From positions 1-64,000 of the forward strand of contig CAMDAD010000005.1 in assembly GCA_945888515.1 (NCBI GenBank): a DNA stretch of 64,000 bases. The letters are read 5' to 3'. The notes below the pieces were generated by a model that did no database searches, was not told where the DNA came from, and worked only from the letters and a program-made list of their open reading frames with translations. Positions 8,927-16,420 of the stretch are shown here, piece by piece. The position numbers were made by a program, and so were the translations under genes. This DNA comes from Akkermansia muciniphila. GTDB lineage: Bacteria; Verrucomicrobiota; Verrucomicrobiia; Verrucomicrobiales; Akkermansiaceae. Each line of letters starts with the position of its first letter. Position 1 is the first letter of the stretch.

Positions 8927-9109
8927 TCAGCGGCGCTGAAGCATACCACCGAACTGACCGCTCCCTTCGCCGGGCATAGGGCGATTCCATGGCATGTTGC
9001 CAGCAGACGAGGTGGGTGGCACGGCTTTTCTTTCAGGCTCCTCTTGTCCGCATGAACTCAGGAAGGGTGCACTGATTACAACCAAAAGCAGAAGCATGTG
9101 TTTCATCAT
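8927..9109 (-). CDS. Small lipoprotein with PWNRP motif (60 aa)
   Basis: The short peptide has a lipoprotein signal sequence (MLLLLVVISAPFLSSCG, lipobox LSSC), then a polar linker, and ends in MPWNRPMPGEGSGQFGGML. Short lipoproteins ending in a similar PWNxPxxxEG..GML segment are something I associate with Verrucomicrobiota; their role is unknown. ATG is either 9109 or 9106. It lies downstream of the terminator that ends the coiled-coil gene pair, so it probably has its own promoter inside 9110-9180 or depends on read-through. Confidence 0.75.
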   Translation of the reverse strand: MMKHMLLLLVVISAPFLSSCGQEEPERKAVPPTSSAGNMPWNRPMPGEGSGQFGGMLQRR

Positions 9110-9121
9110 GCCCTAAGTATA

Positions 9122-9156
9122 CAAAAAACCCCGCAGCTGGCAAGCGTGCGGGGTTA
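9122..9156 (-). terminator. Rho-independent terminator of the coiled-coil gene pair
   Basis: On the minus strand AACCCCGCA and TGCGGGGTT form a perfect 9-bp stem around an 11-nt loop, followed directly by a T6 run. It lies 25 bp past the stop of the gene ending at 9181, in the correct orientation. Confidence 0.9.
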
Positions 9157-9180
9157 GGAAAGTAAGAAAATGTTTTCCGA

Positions 9181-9981
9181 TTACTGAGCAGCAGGAACAG
9201 CGAGAATGACGCGGTCGCCCACTTGCAGTGAGGTACCGATAGCCATGCTGGAGCGGTCGATTTCCGCGATCGTTTGAGATGGTTCGATCGAGGTGGGATT
9301 GATGCGACCCACAAGAACGCCATCGCGCTTGACCAGCAGCTTGGTTTGTGGAGTAAAGCCCGAGTTGGATCCTGCGCCGATGACTACGAATCCCCAATCA
9401 GCTTCCACTGCGGTGATAACAGCTTCTTTCGCATTGCGGCTGATTTTTTCATCACGCTTGGCCTTGCGAGCCGAGAGATCAGCAATGGACTCTTTGTTTT
9501 TGGCGACGTCATTCGTGGCACCATCGGCCAGAGTGCTTAGCTCTTCCAGTTTTTTGGTCTGATCTTTTTTGGTTGCCTCAATCTCAGCGATTTTATCTGC
9601 GAGGTTTTCAATTGTGACGCCAGGACCCAGAATCTTGGTCGTTTCATCAATGAGCTTTTTCTGCTCGGCGAGTTGGGCGGCTTGCTCTTCGAGCGTAGCT
9701 TCACTCTCGGCTAGCTGTCGCTGCATGGTTTTTTCCGTGGATATCGCCGCGTCAAGCTTGGCGACTTGTTCTTCGAAATCCGACTTGGCTGTGGCCAGGC
9801 CTGCTTGTTCTTCGGACAATTCTTTTTCCGCTTTTTTGATTTCCGCATCAAGTTTGCGGTTGTCCTGAACGGCGGACTCGTAGATGGACTTCTGCTCCTT
9901 GTGTTTCACATTGCTTTGCCAGGAGAAGAAAATGCCAGCGCCGCCTACGACGATGACGAGGGTATGGAGAAGTGCTTTCAT
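9181..9981 (-). CDS. Membrane-anchored coiled-coil protein with C-terminal beta domain (266 aa)
   Basis: Residues 3-21 form a single membrane anchor or uncleaved signal. Residues about 25-175 are a long, charged coiled coil rich in Lys, Glu and Ala, with heptad-like spacing. Residues about 185-266 form a compact beta domain (WGFVVIGAGSNSGFTPQTKL, LVKRDGVLVGRI, then GDRVILAV). That pattern (GS..GF..., 'V.RDG..VG.I', 'VGDRV') resembles the small C-terminal barrel found in FlgT-like and similar envelope proteins. Function unknown. It lies 36 bp after a paralogue of the same design and before a strong terminator, so the two form an operon. Confidence 0.85.
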   Translation of the reverse strand: MKALLHTLVIVVGGAGIFFSWQSNVKHKEQKSIYESAVQDNRKLDAEIKKAEKELSEEQAGLATAKSDFEEQVAKLDAAISTEKTMQRQLAESEATLEEQAAQLAEQKKLIDETTKILGPGVTIENLADKIAEIEATKKDQTKKLEELSTLADGATNDVAKNKESIADLSARKAKRDEKISRNAKEAVITAVEADWGFVVIGAGSNSGFTPQTKLLVKRDGVLVGRINPTSIEPSQTIAEIDRSSMAIGTSLQVGDRVILAVPAAQ

Positions 9982-10017
9982 GAAATAGGATTCAGGTGGA
10001 TTTTGTGATAAGAAAAT

Positions 10018-10929
10018 TTATTGGAATGGGTCTTGTTCTGCAGGTGCAGCAGGTTCCGGAGCTTCTTCCGCAGGAGCGGTTGGTTCCGCGGGTGCCGCAG
10101 GAGTTGTTTCGACGGGCGCGGTAGGGATGGGCGCTGGAGTTGCGGAGATGGGTTTCTTGGCCGCAGAGGCACGAACGGCATCGCCTACCATGAGAACTGT
10201 ATCAGGACGGAGGCTGTCAGGAATGATTTCCGCTGCGGCTGTGCTGGCTTCTACAGTTTTGACGAGTAGTTTGGCGACAACTTCGCCATCGCGCACGATG
10301 TCTAGTGTCGATCCGCCGACTACGCCAGCATTGTTGCCGACGGGCAAGGTAACGAAGCCGTATGTGTCATAGATCGCAGTGATGCGGGTGGCGAGCTTGG
10401 GATTGGAGAGCGTGGCATTGCGCCAGTTGTTTTCTTCCTCGTAGCTCGCGATGATGGAAGCCGTACGATTTTTTTCAGAAATCAAGTTGTTGAGTTTGTT
10501 CGTGGTTTGATCGATGTCACTCTGAAGTTGCACCAGCTCATCGCTCATGCGTCGCATCTTGGTGGCGAGTTCCTTCACATCTCCGAGCTCCTTGAGTCGA
10601 TCGGCGAGAGCATCGATACTCGCTTTCTGTTCACGCACCTGATCTTCTTTCGCTGCGATTTCTTTTTTCAAGTCATCGAGCTTTTTCTGCTGGGCGACAA
10701 CTTCAGCCGACTTGTCTTCTGCTGCTTTTTGTTGCTCTTCCTTAGCGGTTTTGGTGTCGTCACGCTCGTTGCGTGTTTTTTCCAGCTTGGGACGGAGAAA
10801 CGTATCGCGTTTTGATTCCTCCGCTTGGCGGACTTCAATTTGCTCTTTGTATTTCTCCATGTTCTTGAATCCGAGGAAAGCGGATACGGCGAACACGAGA
10901 GCGGTTAAAATTCCTAGAGTCGTCTGCAT
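10018..10929 (-). CDS. Membrane-anchored coiled-coil protein, paralogue of the next gene (303 aa)
   Basis: The layout matches its downstream neighbour: N-terminal membrane segment (TTLGILTALVFAVSAFLGF), a coiled coil at about 24-165, and a C-terminal beta domain (YGFVTLPVGNNAGVVGGSTL, DIVRDGEVVAKLLV, MVGDAV). It adds a low-complexity tail of Pro, Ala and Glu from about residue 255 to the end. The shared order and the 36-bp gap suggest a tandem duplication followed by divergence. Both would expose the coil and beta domain to the periplasm if the anchor is N-in. No function can be assigned; a scaffold or envelope-spacing role is a guess. Confidence 0.85.
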   Translation of the reverse strand: MQTTLGILTALVFAVSAFLGFKNMEKYKEQIEVRQAEESKRDTFLRPKLEKTRNERDDTKTAKEEQQKAAEDKSAEVVAQQKKLDDLKKEIAAKEDQVREQKASIDALADRLKELGDVKELATKMRRMSDELVQLQSDIDQTTNKLNNLISEKNRTASIIASYEEENNWRNATLSNPKLATRITAIYDTYGFVTLPVGNNAGVVGGSTLDIVRDGEVVAKLLVKTVEASTAAAEIIPDSLRPDTVLMVGDAVRASAAKKPISATPAPIPTAPVETTPAAPAEPTAPAEEAPEPAAPAEQDPFQ

Positions 10930-11078
10930 AGGGTAGTGAGCTTAGGTGGCTTTTTTTGGGAGAAAGGGTTGGGTCAGGCGCAAAGACTAAGAAAAAATTA
11001 GGGCGATGCGCAACAGGAAAATCAGAAATTTACAACCCGCCTTTACAAAGCGCATACAAAAGGCGATGTATCCCGCCG

Positions 11079-12809
11079 ATGAAGTCAATCTTGCGCGTTT
11101 TTTCCTACTTAAAACACTACCCCCTGCACGCGGCCGGGCAATTGTTTTGCGCGGTCGGAATGACCATGGCGGTCTTTGTCTTCCCGAATGCCACGCGCTA
11201 TGTGATCGATCACATCATTCCATTTCCCGAGAGGCATGCAGAGTTCGGTTTCTGGGTGGCGCTGTCGTTCGCCGGTTATTTTTCCAATTCCGCCCTCAAC
11301 AGTCTGCGTATCATGGTGAACAACACCTTTGAGCAGAAAGTGATCTATGACATCCGCTCTGACCTCTATGAAAAAATCCAGCGATTGCCGTTGCGGTGGT
11401 TCGACACCCGACGCACGGGAGATGTGATGACGCGCGTGGTGGAGGATGTGACGAACATGGAGCGGGTGCTGATTGATGGCATCGAGCAGGGCCTCGTTTC
11501 ATTGCTGCAAGTGGTGGGCGTGGGTGCGTTTTTGTTTTGGCTCAATCCCACCGTAGCGATGTGGGCAACGCTACCCGTGCCGTTGTTAGCCGTGGGTGCA
11601 TGGATCTACTCGACCAAAGGTCGTGACCGTTATCGAAATCAGCGAGAGGCTTCGTCCGATCTGAATGCGCTGCTTCACGACAACATTTCGGGCATTCGAC
11701 AGATCAAGGCGTATGCTGCCGAAAAAGAAGAACTGGAACGCTTCAATCAGTTTTCGGATCTGTTGCGCACGGCCAACTTGCGGATGATGAAGTGGTGGGC
11801 GATCTATTCGCCCAGCATGTCCTTGCTGCGCATGTGTGGCTCAGTGCTGGTGTTGTCCTTCGGTGGCATGGCGGTGATTCGTGGTGAGCTCAGCAACGGC
11901 GAATTTATCAGCTTCTTTTTGTTTCTATCGCTTTTTTACGAACCGATCGACAGGCTTAATTCTCTCAACCAAATGGTTTTGTCTGGTCGGGCGGCGGCGG
12001 ATCGTGTGTTCGAGATTATGGATACCGATGACGAGATTCACGCCAGCAGCGGGGCCTTGTTGCCGGCGCAGGTCGATGGACACGTGCGCTTTGACAAGGT
12101 GGGATTTTCCTACCAAGACCAACCGACTTTGGAGGATGTTTGCCTTGAGGCACTCCCCGGCCAGACTGTGGCATTGGTGGGACCGACGGGTGCGGGAAAG
12201 ACGACCATTCTTTCGTTGTTGGCGAGGTTTTACGAGACATCGTCCGGTCGCATCACGCTGGACGGGCAGGATCTCTCCGTTATCTCCAAATCATCTCTCC
12301 GTGATCGCATGGCCTATGTGACGCAAGAGGCGTTTCTATTCAATGGCACCGTCCGGGAAAATCTGCAACTGGCACACCGGCATGCGACCGATGAAACGAT
12401 GTGGGCCGCCCTCGAGGCCGCGCACGCGGCACCTTTCGTGAGGGAGCTTCCCAAGGGACTGGATACGAATGTCGGTGAGCGCGGAGTCAAACTCTCCGGT
12501 GGCGAAAAGCAACGACTTTCGATTGCCCGCGCGCTGCTAAAAAATGCACCCATTCTCCTGCTGGATGAGGCGACGGCATCCGTGGATTCCGAAACCGAGC
12601 GACTCATCCAACAGGCACTGGATCATCTGATGAAAAATCGCACCTCTTTTGTCATCGCACACCGACTCTCGACGATTCAGAACGCAGATCGCATTTATGT
12701 GTTAGATGGTGGTCGGGTGGTGGAAGAAGGGACCCATACGGATTTGCTATTGCGAGAGGGTAAGTATGCCGAGCTCTGTCGTAAGTCCTTTCTGCCGGAT
12801 CGCGGATGA
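11079..12809 (+). CDS. ABC transporter, fused permease and ATPase (MsbA-like exporter)
   Basis: A 576-residue half-transporter with an N-terminal six-helix type I exporter domain (about 1-310) and a C-terminal nucleotide-binding domain. All ATPase motifs are canonical: Walker A GPTGAGKTT near 367-375, Q-loop YVTQEAFLF, signature LSGGEKQRLS near 472, Walker B ILLLDEATASVD near 490-501 and H-loop IAHRLS near 526. The sequence resembles lipid-A/multidrug exporters of the MsbA group, but substrate is not determined by sequence. The ATG at 11079 is preferred to a far-upstream GTG because homologues start just before the first helix (MKSILRVFSYLKHY). It meets the subtilase gene tail to tail with no intervening base. 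Confidence 0.92.
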   Translation: MKSILRVFSYLKHYPLHAAGQLFCAVGMTMAVFVFPNATRYVIDHIIPFPERHAEFGFWVALSFAGYFSNSALNSLRIMVNNTFEQKVIYDIRSDLYEKIQRLPLRWFDTRRTGDVMTRVVEDVTNMERVLIDGIEQGLVSLLQVVGVGAFLFWLNPTVAMWATLPVPLLAVGAWIYSTKGRDRYRNQREASSDLNALLHDNISGIRQIKAYAAEKEELERFNQFSDLLRTANLRMMKWWAIYSPSMSLLRMCGSVLVLSFGGMAVIRGELSNGEFISFFLFLSLFYEPIDRLNSLNQMVLSGRAAADRVFEIMDTDDEIHASSGALLPAQVDGHVRFDKVGFSYQDQPTLEDVCLEALPGQTVALVGPTGAGKTTILSLLARFYETSSGRITLDGQDLSVISKSSLRDRMAYVTQEAFLFNGTVRENLQLAHRHATDETMWAALEAAHAAPFVRELPKGLDTNVGERGVKLSGGEKQRLSIARALLKNAPILLLDEATASVDSETERLIQQALDHLMKNRTSFVIAHRLSTIQNADRIYVLDGGRVVEEGTHTDLLLREGKYAELCRKSFLPDRG

Positions 12810-14564
12810 TCAGGGGGTGGAGTGCGTTCCGTAGAGGGTAAGCTCGGCCATGAGCAGTGTGGCTGTGATTTTCTTGCCACCATCGCGCACATGCAACAGC
12901 CACTGGCCCTGCGCGGATTCGCCCCAATGGCGCACGGTGCTGAAAGTCCAGTTGTTGTAGTTGGCGCGTTTGTCGGCATGCGTTTCCGCTAGCTGGCTGA
13001 CCATGCCAGAGGGCGAGGTGAGTGTGATGGCGCATTGTCCGCGCGCTGCGTGGCGGATGTTTACGGTGACTGTCGCGTGCTCGACACGGAGAGCGCTTGG
13101 GACGGGAAAAGAATAAGTGACACCCGTGAGAGAATTGTCGGGGATCGGTGAAGTCGTCGACTGGACAAGGACAAAAGGCTCTGCGCGAGCTGGCAGGTTT
13201 TGCCATGTCGCGGCGAAATTCACGGCCTCTTGAGCATTGACCAAGCCGGCTCCGAATTGATGATGAAAACGAAGCCCGGCCCCGTTCGTGCTCCAGCCGC
13301 TGTCGTTGAACTGGATCCGCGTGGACGAGCGCAACAGAATTTCCTGCACATCACGCCAGCCGAGATCCGGATTTTTTTCCAACATCAATGCCACCACTCC
13401 TGCAACCGTAGGACAAGCGGAACTGGTGCCGCCGAAAGTGGATACGTAGTTGCTGGATGTGTAGCCAGCGGCTCCTGATCGATCCGTCGTTAAAATTGCT
13501 TGGGTATCTAATCTGTAACCATCAGAAGGGGCGACACAGACGAGGTTCGCGCCGCGCTCGCTGTAGTATGCCGCGCGCGCTCGGCTATCGGTGGCACCTA
13601 CGGCGATAGTGTAAATGGAATTGGCAAAGCCGTCTTTGTTGGAATTATCTTTTTTCTCTGCACCGTTTCCCCCTGCCCAGACAAAAATGGTTCCCTTTCC
13701 CTTGCGACCGCTGCTCACTGCGTGTTGCCATGCAGCGCGGGTCAAGGGGCCGGCATTTTCGAGTATCCTGCCAGTGTCGACCGGTCCCCAGCTGTTACTT
13801 TTGATCGCGATCTTTTCTATCTGGTGCGCCATGGCTTCGGCTTCCATTTGATCCGTGGAAGAGCCGCTGGTCAGGCGCAGTCCGACGAGAGTGGATTCTG
13901 GAGCGACTCCCGCAAGTCCTATGCCGTTGTTTCCTCTTGCAGCTGCCACGCCAGCACAAGCGGTGCCGTGGCGGTTTCGCGATAGGCCCGGCGAAGGATC
14001 ATTGTCTTTGTTATTCCAGTCGTAGTCGATTTCTGTATCAACATTGACCTGTAAGTCTTCATGCGTGAGGTCCAGTCCGTCATCGATAATGCCGATGCGT
14101 ATGCCAGCGCCTCTGATTCCCTGGCCGCCATAGTTCCATACCGGGGTCGCGCGAATGTCAGATCCATCGAGCACGTTTTCCTGATTTTGGAACGCGAGGT
14201 GCCATTGTGCTGAGAGCAGAGGATCATTCGATAAGGAGCGCGTATGGCGTTGTTGGGCGAGCTGTATTTCGATCAGTGGCAAAGAAACAGTCGCACCAAA
14301 GCGTTGGCAAATGTTGAGAGCGGCAATAGGATCTTCTGCCTCATAGATGGCAAAGCCGGGAGCATAGTCGGGCACATGGCTCAAGCGCATACCGGTTTCC
14401 TCAGCCATCGCCTCGGGCGAGACGCCGGGTGGCAACTGAATGGTGACGGAGGAGGTGAGTAACCGTCTGGTCAGCGGATCTCCCACGCTGTCGGCGGGAT
14501 AGAGCAGGGGAAAAGTGCGACCAAAGGGATGGCATTTCTGCAAGCGCGCGGCGAGCGTTTCCAC
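12810..14564 (-). CDS. S8 family subtilisin/kexin-like peptidase with C-terminal P domain (main part)
   Basis: As read from the GTG at 14564 the protein has 584 residues: a pro-like segment (about 1-110), a subtilase catalytic domain (about 150-450) and a proprotein-convertase P domain (about 460-584, ending LLMAELTLYG). The catalytic triad is intact: Asp161 in IGIIDDGLDLTHEDL, His199 in NRHGTACAGV, Ser381 in FGGTSSACPTVAG; the oxyanion Asn is 300 in WAGGNG. No signal peptide follows the GTG. The sequence immediately upstream, in the same frame after one TAG, encodes a membrane or signal segment and pro-region (14586-14849). The likeliest original gene therefore runs 14849 to 12810 with one internal stop. 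AAAGG 5 bases before the GTG could allow re-initiation. Confidence 0.85.
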   Translation of the reverse strand: METLAARLQKCHPFGRTFPLLYPADSVGDPLTRRLLTSSVTIQLPPGVSPEAMAEETGMRLSHVPDYAPGFAIYEAEDPIAALNICQRFGATVSLPLIEIQLAQQRHTRSLSNDPLLSAQWHLAFQNQENVLDGSDIRATPVWNYGGQGIRGAGIRIGIIDDGLDLTHEDLQVNVDTEIDYDWNNKDNDPSPGLSRNRHGTACAGVAAARGNNGIGLAGVAPESTLVGLRLTSGSSTDQMEAEAMAHQIEKIAIKSNSWGPVDTGRILENAGPLTRAAWQHAVSSGRKGKGTIFVWAGGNGAEKKDNSNKDGFANSIYTIAVGATDSRARAAYYSERGANLVCVAPSDGYRLDTQAILTTDRSGAAGYTSSNYVSTFGGTSSACPTVAGVVALMLEKNPDLGWRDVQEILLRSSTRIQFNDSGWSTNGAGLRFHHQFGAGLVNAQEAVNFAATWQNLPARAEPFVLVQSTTSPIPDNSLTGVTYSFPVPSALRVEHATVTVNIRHAARGQCAITLTSPSGMVSQLAETHADKRANYNNWTFSTVRHWGESAQGQWLLHVRDGGKKITATLLMAELTLYGTHSTP

Positions 14565-14585
14565 TGTTGCCTTTGGTTGGAGACG

Positions 14586-14849
14586 CTAGAGAATCTCGTT
14601 GCCGTCCTCGGTTTGCAGAATATAGCTGTCTAGCGCGAGAGCGTAGGTTTCGCCTGCCAGTTCGATCGCATGAGTGTGAGTTACGTCGTTCTGCGTGCGA
14701 TGGGCGGCACCGAGGGAAGCAGTCGAAATCGGTATCGACTCCGCTTCTTCCAAGGGTGGGCGCTTCAGCCTGTGAACTCCTAAACCGAGCCCCGCCATGA
14801 CCGCTACCAAGGTCATCACAGTGCGGGAATCGAGGGTGCGTGCTATCAT
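14586..14849 (-). CDS. N-terminal part of the S8 peptidase, ended by an in-frame TAG
   Basis: This 87-residue frame starts with a hydrophobic segment (TVMTLVAVMAGLGLGVHRL), suitable as signal anchor, then a polar spacer and a small domain ending GETYALALDSYILQTEDGNEIL. The TAG stop (14586-14588) is followed without a frame change by RLQPKAT and then the GTG start of the subtilase. Exported verrucomicrobial subtilases usually have such a segment ahead of the pro-region, so I interpret this as the missing N-terminus rather than an independent gene. The stop could be a true nonsense mutation, a sequencing error, or a read-through codon. Confidence covers coding, not independence. Confidence 0.65.
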   Translation of the reverse strand: MIARTLDSRTVMTLVAVMAGLGLGVHRLKRPPLEEAESIPISTASLGAAHRTQNDVTHTHAIELAGETYALALDSYILQTEDGNEIL

Positions 14850-14922
14850 CGATGTTGTGACAGAGGAAAGGAATGGCGCGGCGAAACGAGGCCTCTTGGC
14901 TGATCGGTTTGTTTCCGAAGGA

Positions 14923-16233
14923 TCATGCTGTGGGCATTTCCGCAGCGGCGGTGCTTGCTTCTTCCGCGGGTGGAGTCATGACTGGTTCTTCTACGCTGCT
15001 GGCGTGGAGTAAGACATTGGAGGATGACCATTCTTCGATCACCCGATAGGCGACAGCAAGAAGAGTGGGACCGAGGAAAACTCCCACCAATCCAAAAGCG
15101 AGAGCGCCACCAATGACGCCCAGAAAGACGATGATGAAAGGGATTTTTGAGCCGTGACTGATGAGGTAAGGCTTGATGATGTTATCGATGCCACTGACTA
15201 TAAACATGCCCCACACCAGCATAAAAATGGCCCATCCCGTTTTTCCTTCGCTGAAAAGCCAGACTGTGGCGGGGATCCAGACCAGCGGAGGGCCTACGGG
15301 CACGGCGGAGAGGAAAAATGTCAACACGCCGAGCAGGGCGGCGGCGGGAACCCCGGCGAGCCCGAAGCCGAGACCGGCGAGGATGCCTTGGGCGACGGCG
15401 GTGCCTATAATGCCATAGACCACGCCGCGCACCGTATTTCCCGCGACCTTGATCAGGCGTTTTCCGCGCGCACCCGCAATCCGCGAAGCTGCCACTGCCA
15501 CGCGTGCACCGAGTTCCTGCCCTTCACGCAGAATGAAAAACGTCAGAACGATACTCAATGCAATCTGAAAAAATCCCATGCCCACGGCCACGGTGGCGCC
15601 GACGAGCCAGGATCGTGCCCAAGCGAAAAATTTCCCCACCAATTCGAAAATTTTGCCGTCGTCGGTCAAGCTCTCCGCCGCGAGTGCATCGGCAGCTACC
15701 TCTTCGGCAAGAGGGCGCGTCAATGATAAGGCATTGTCAATGACCTCGCCATCAGGGCCGACGACTTTTGCCTTCGGTGGCACTTCCTGCATACCCTTGT
15801 CGATGCGCTCTAGCCAGCCCTTGCGAGCGAGTGTGAAGTCTGCCCAGTAGCCTTCCACTTCATCGCCGACAACAGGGATTTTGGTGGTCCATTCGGGTGG
15901 TTTTTCCGATGCTGATTCCACCCATTTTTTGGTCGCTTTTCCCAATAAGGCGGCGTCATCGGCCAAGCCTACACCGAGCAGCACGATCGGACCCACAAGC
16001 AGAAGAGATACCGTGATCGCGACAAAAACAGCTGCGATGGTTTTCCGTCCGCGGAACCAACGGGTTAGCAAACGCTGCGCCGGCCAGAGTGAGAAGCCGA
16101 GAATGACCGACCACATGATCGCCGTCATGAAAGGCTTGAGGATGTAGAAACCTCCGATAAGCAGCAACAACAACGCCGCCATGCCGAGCAATTGCTCCAG
16201 ACGTTGGTTGGTGTTTTTGTTCGGCTGTGACAT
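14923..16233 (-). CDS. AI-2E family transporter (PerM/YdiK-type permease)
   Basis: A 436-residue polytopic membrane protein of the AI-2E exporter superfamily. It has two N-terminal helices (MAALLLLLIGGFYIL, then IMWSVILGFSLWPAQ), a third near 65-90, a large charged loop of about 140 residues, and the conserved C-terminal helical block: RGVVYGIIGTAVAQGILAGL, GFGLAGVPAAALLGVLTFFL, SAVPVGPPLVWIPA, and the hallmark GIDNIIKPYLIS followed by VFLGVIGGALAFGLVGVFLGP. Members transport varied solutes; no substrate can be assigned. I chose ATG 16233 (MSQPNKN); an upstream start at 16284 only adds a polar tail. Confidence 0.9.
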   Translation of the reverse strand: MSQPNKNTNQRLEQLLGMAALLLLLIGGFYILKPFMTAIMWSVILGFSLWPAQRLLTRWFRGRKTIAAVFVAITVSLLLVGPIVLLGVGLADDAALLGKATKKWVESASEKPPEWTTKIPVVGDEVEGYWADFTLARKGWLERIDKGMQEVPPKAKVVGPDGEVIDNALSLTRPLAEEVAADALAAESLTDDGKIFELVGKFFAWARSWLVGATVAVGMGFFQIALSIVLTFFILREGQELGARVAVAASRIAGARGKRLIKVAGNTVRGVVYGIIGTAVAQGILAGLGFGLAGVPAAALLGVLTFFLSAVPVGPPLVWIPATVWLFSEGKTGWAIFMLVWGMFIVSGIDNIIKPYLISHGSKIPFIIVFLGVIGGALAFGLVGVFLGPTLLAVAYRVIEEWSSSNVLLHASSVEEPVMTPPAEEASTAAAEMPTA

Positions 16234-16331
16234 GGCTTGTGGCGAAGGTCTCTCGCAGAATAGGGATAATTGAGGAAAATGCAACGTGGAATCGAAAGGC
16301 GCTTCGTTTTTCTGCTAGCTCGCGAGTCAGC

Positions 16332-16386
16332 CCATCAAAAAGCTGGGCACTGCAACCATAAAATTCATGGATCTGCGGTGCCCAGC
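16332..16386 (-). terminator. Rho-independent terminator of the TonB receptor gene
   Basis: Minus-strand GCTGGGCAC pairs with GTGCCCAGC (16342-16350 and 16378-16386) around a 27-nt loop that itself contains a CCAT/ATGG mini-stem. TTTTTGATGG follows. It lies 35 bp past the receptor stop. Confidence 0.75.
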
Positions 16387-16420
16387 CTGGAGCTATGAAA
16401 AGAGTGGGTAAAAGAAGGAA

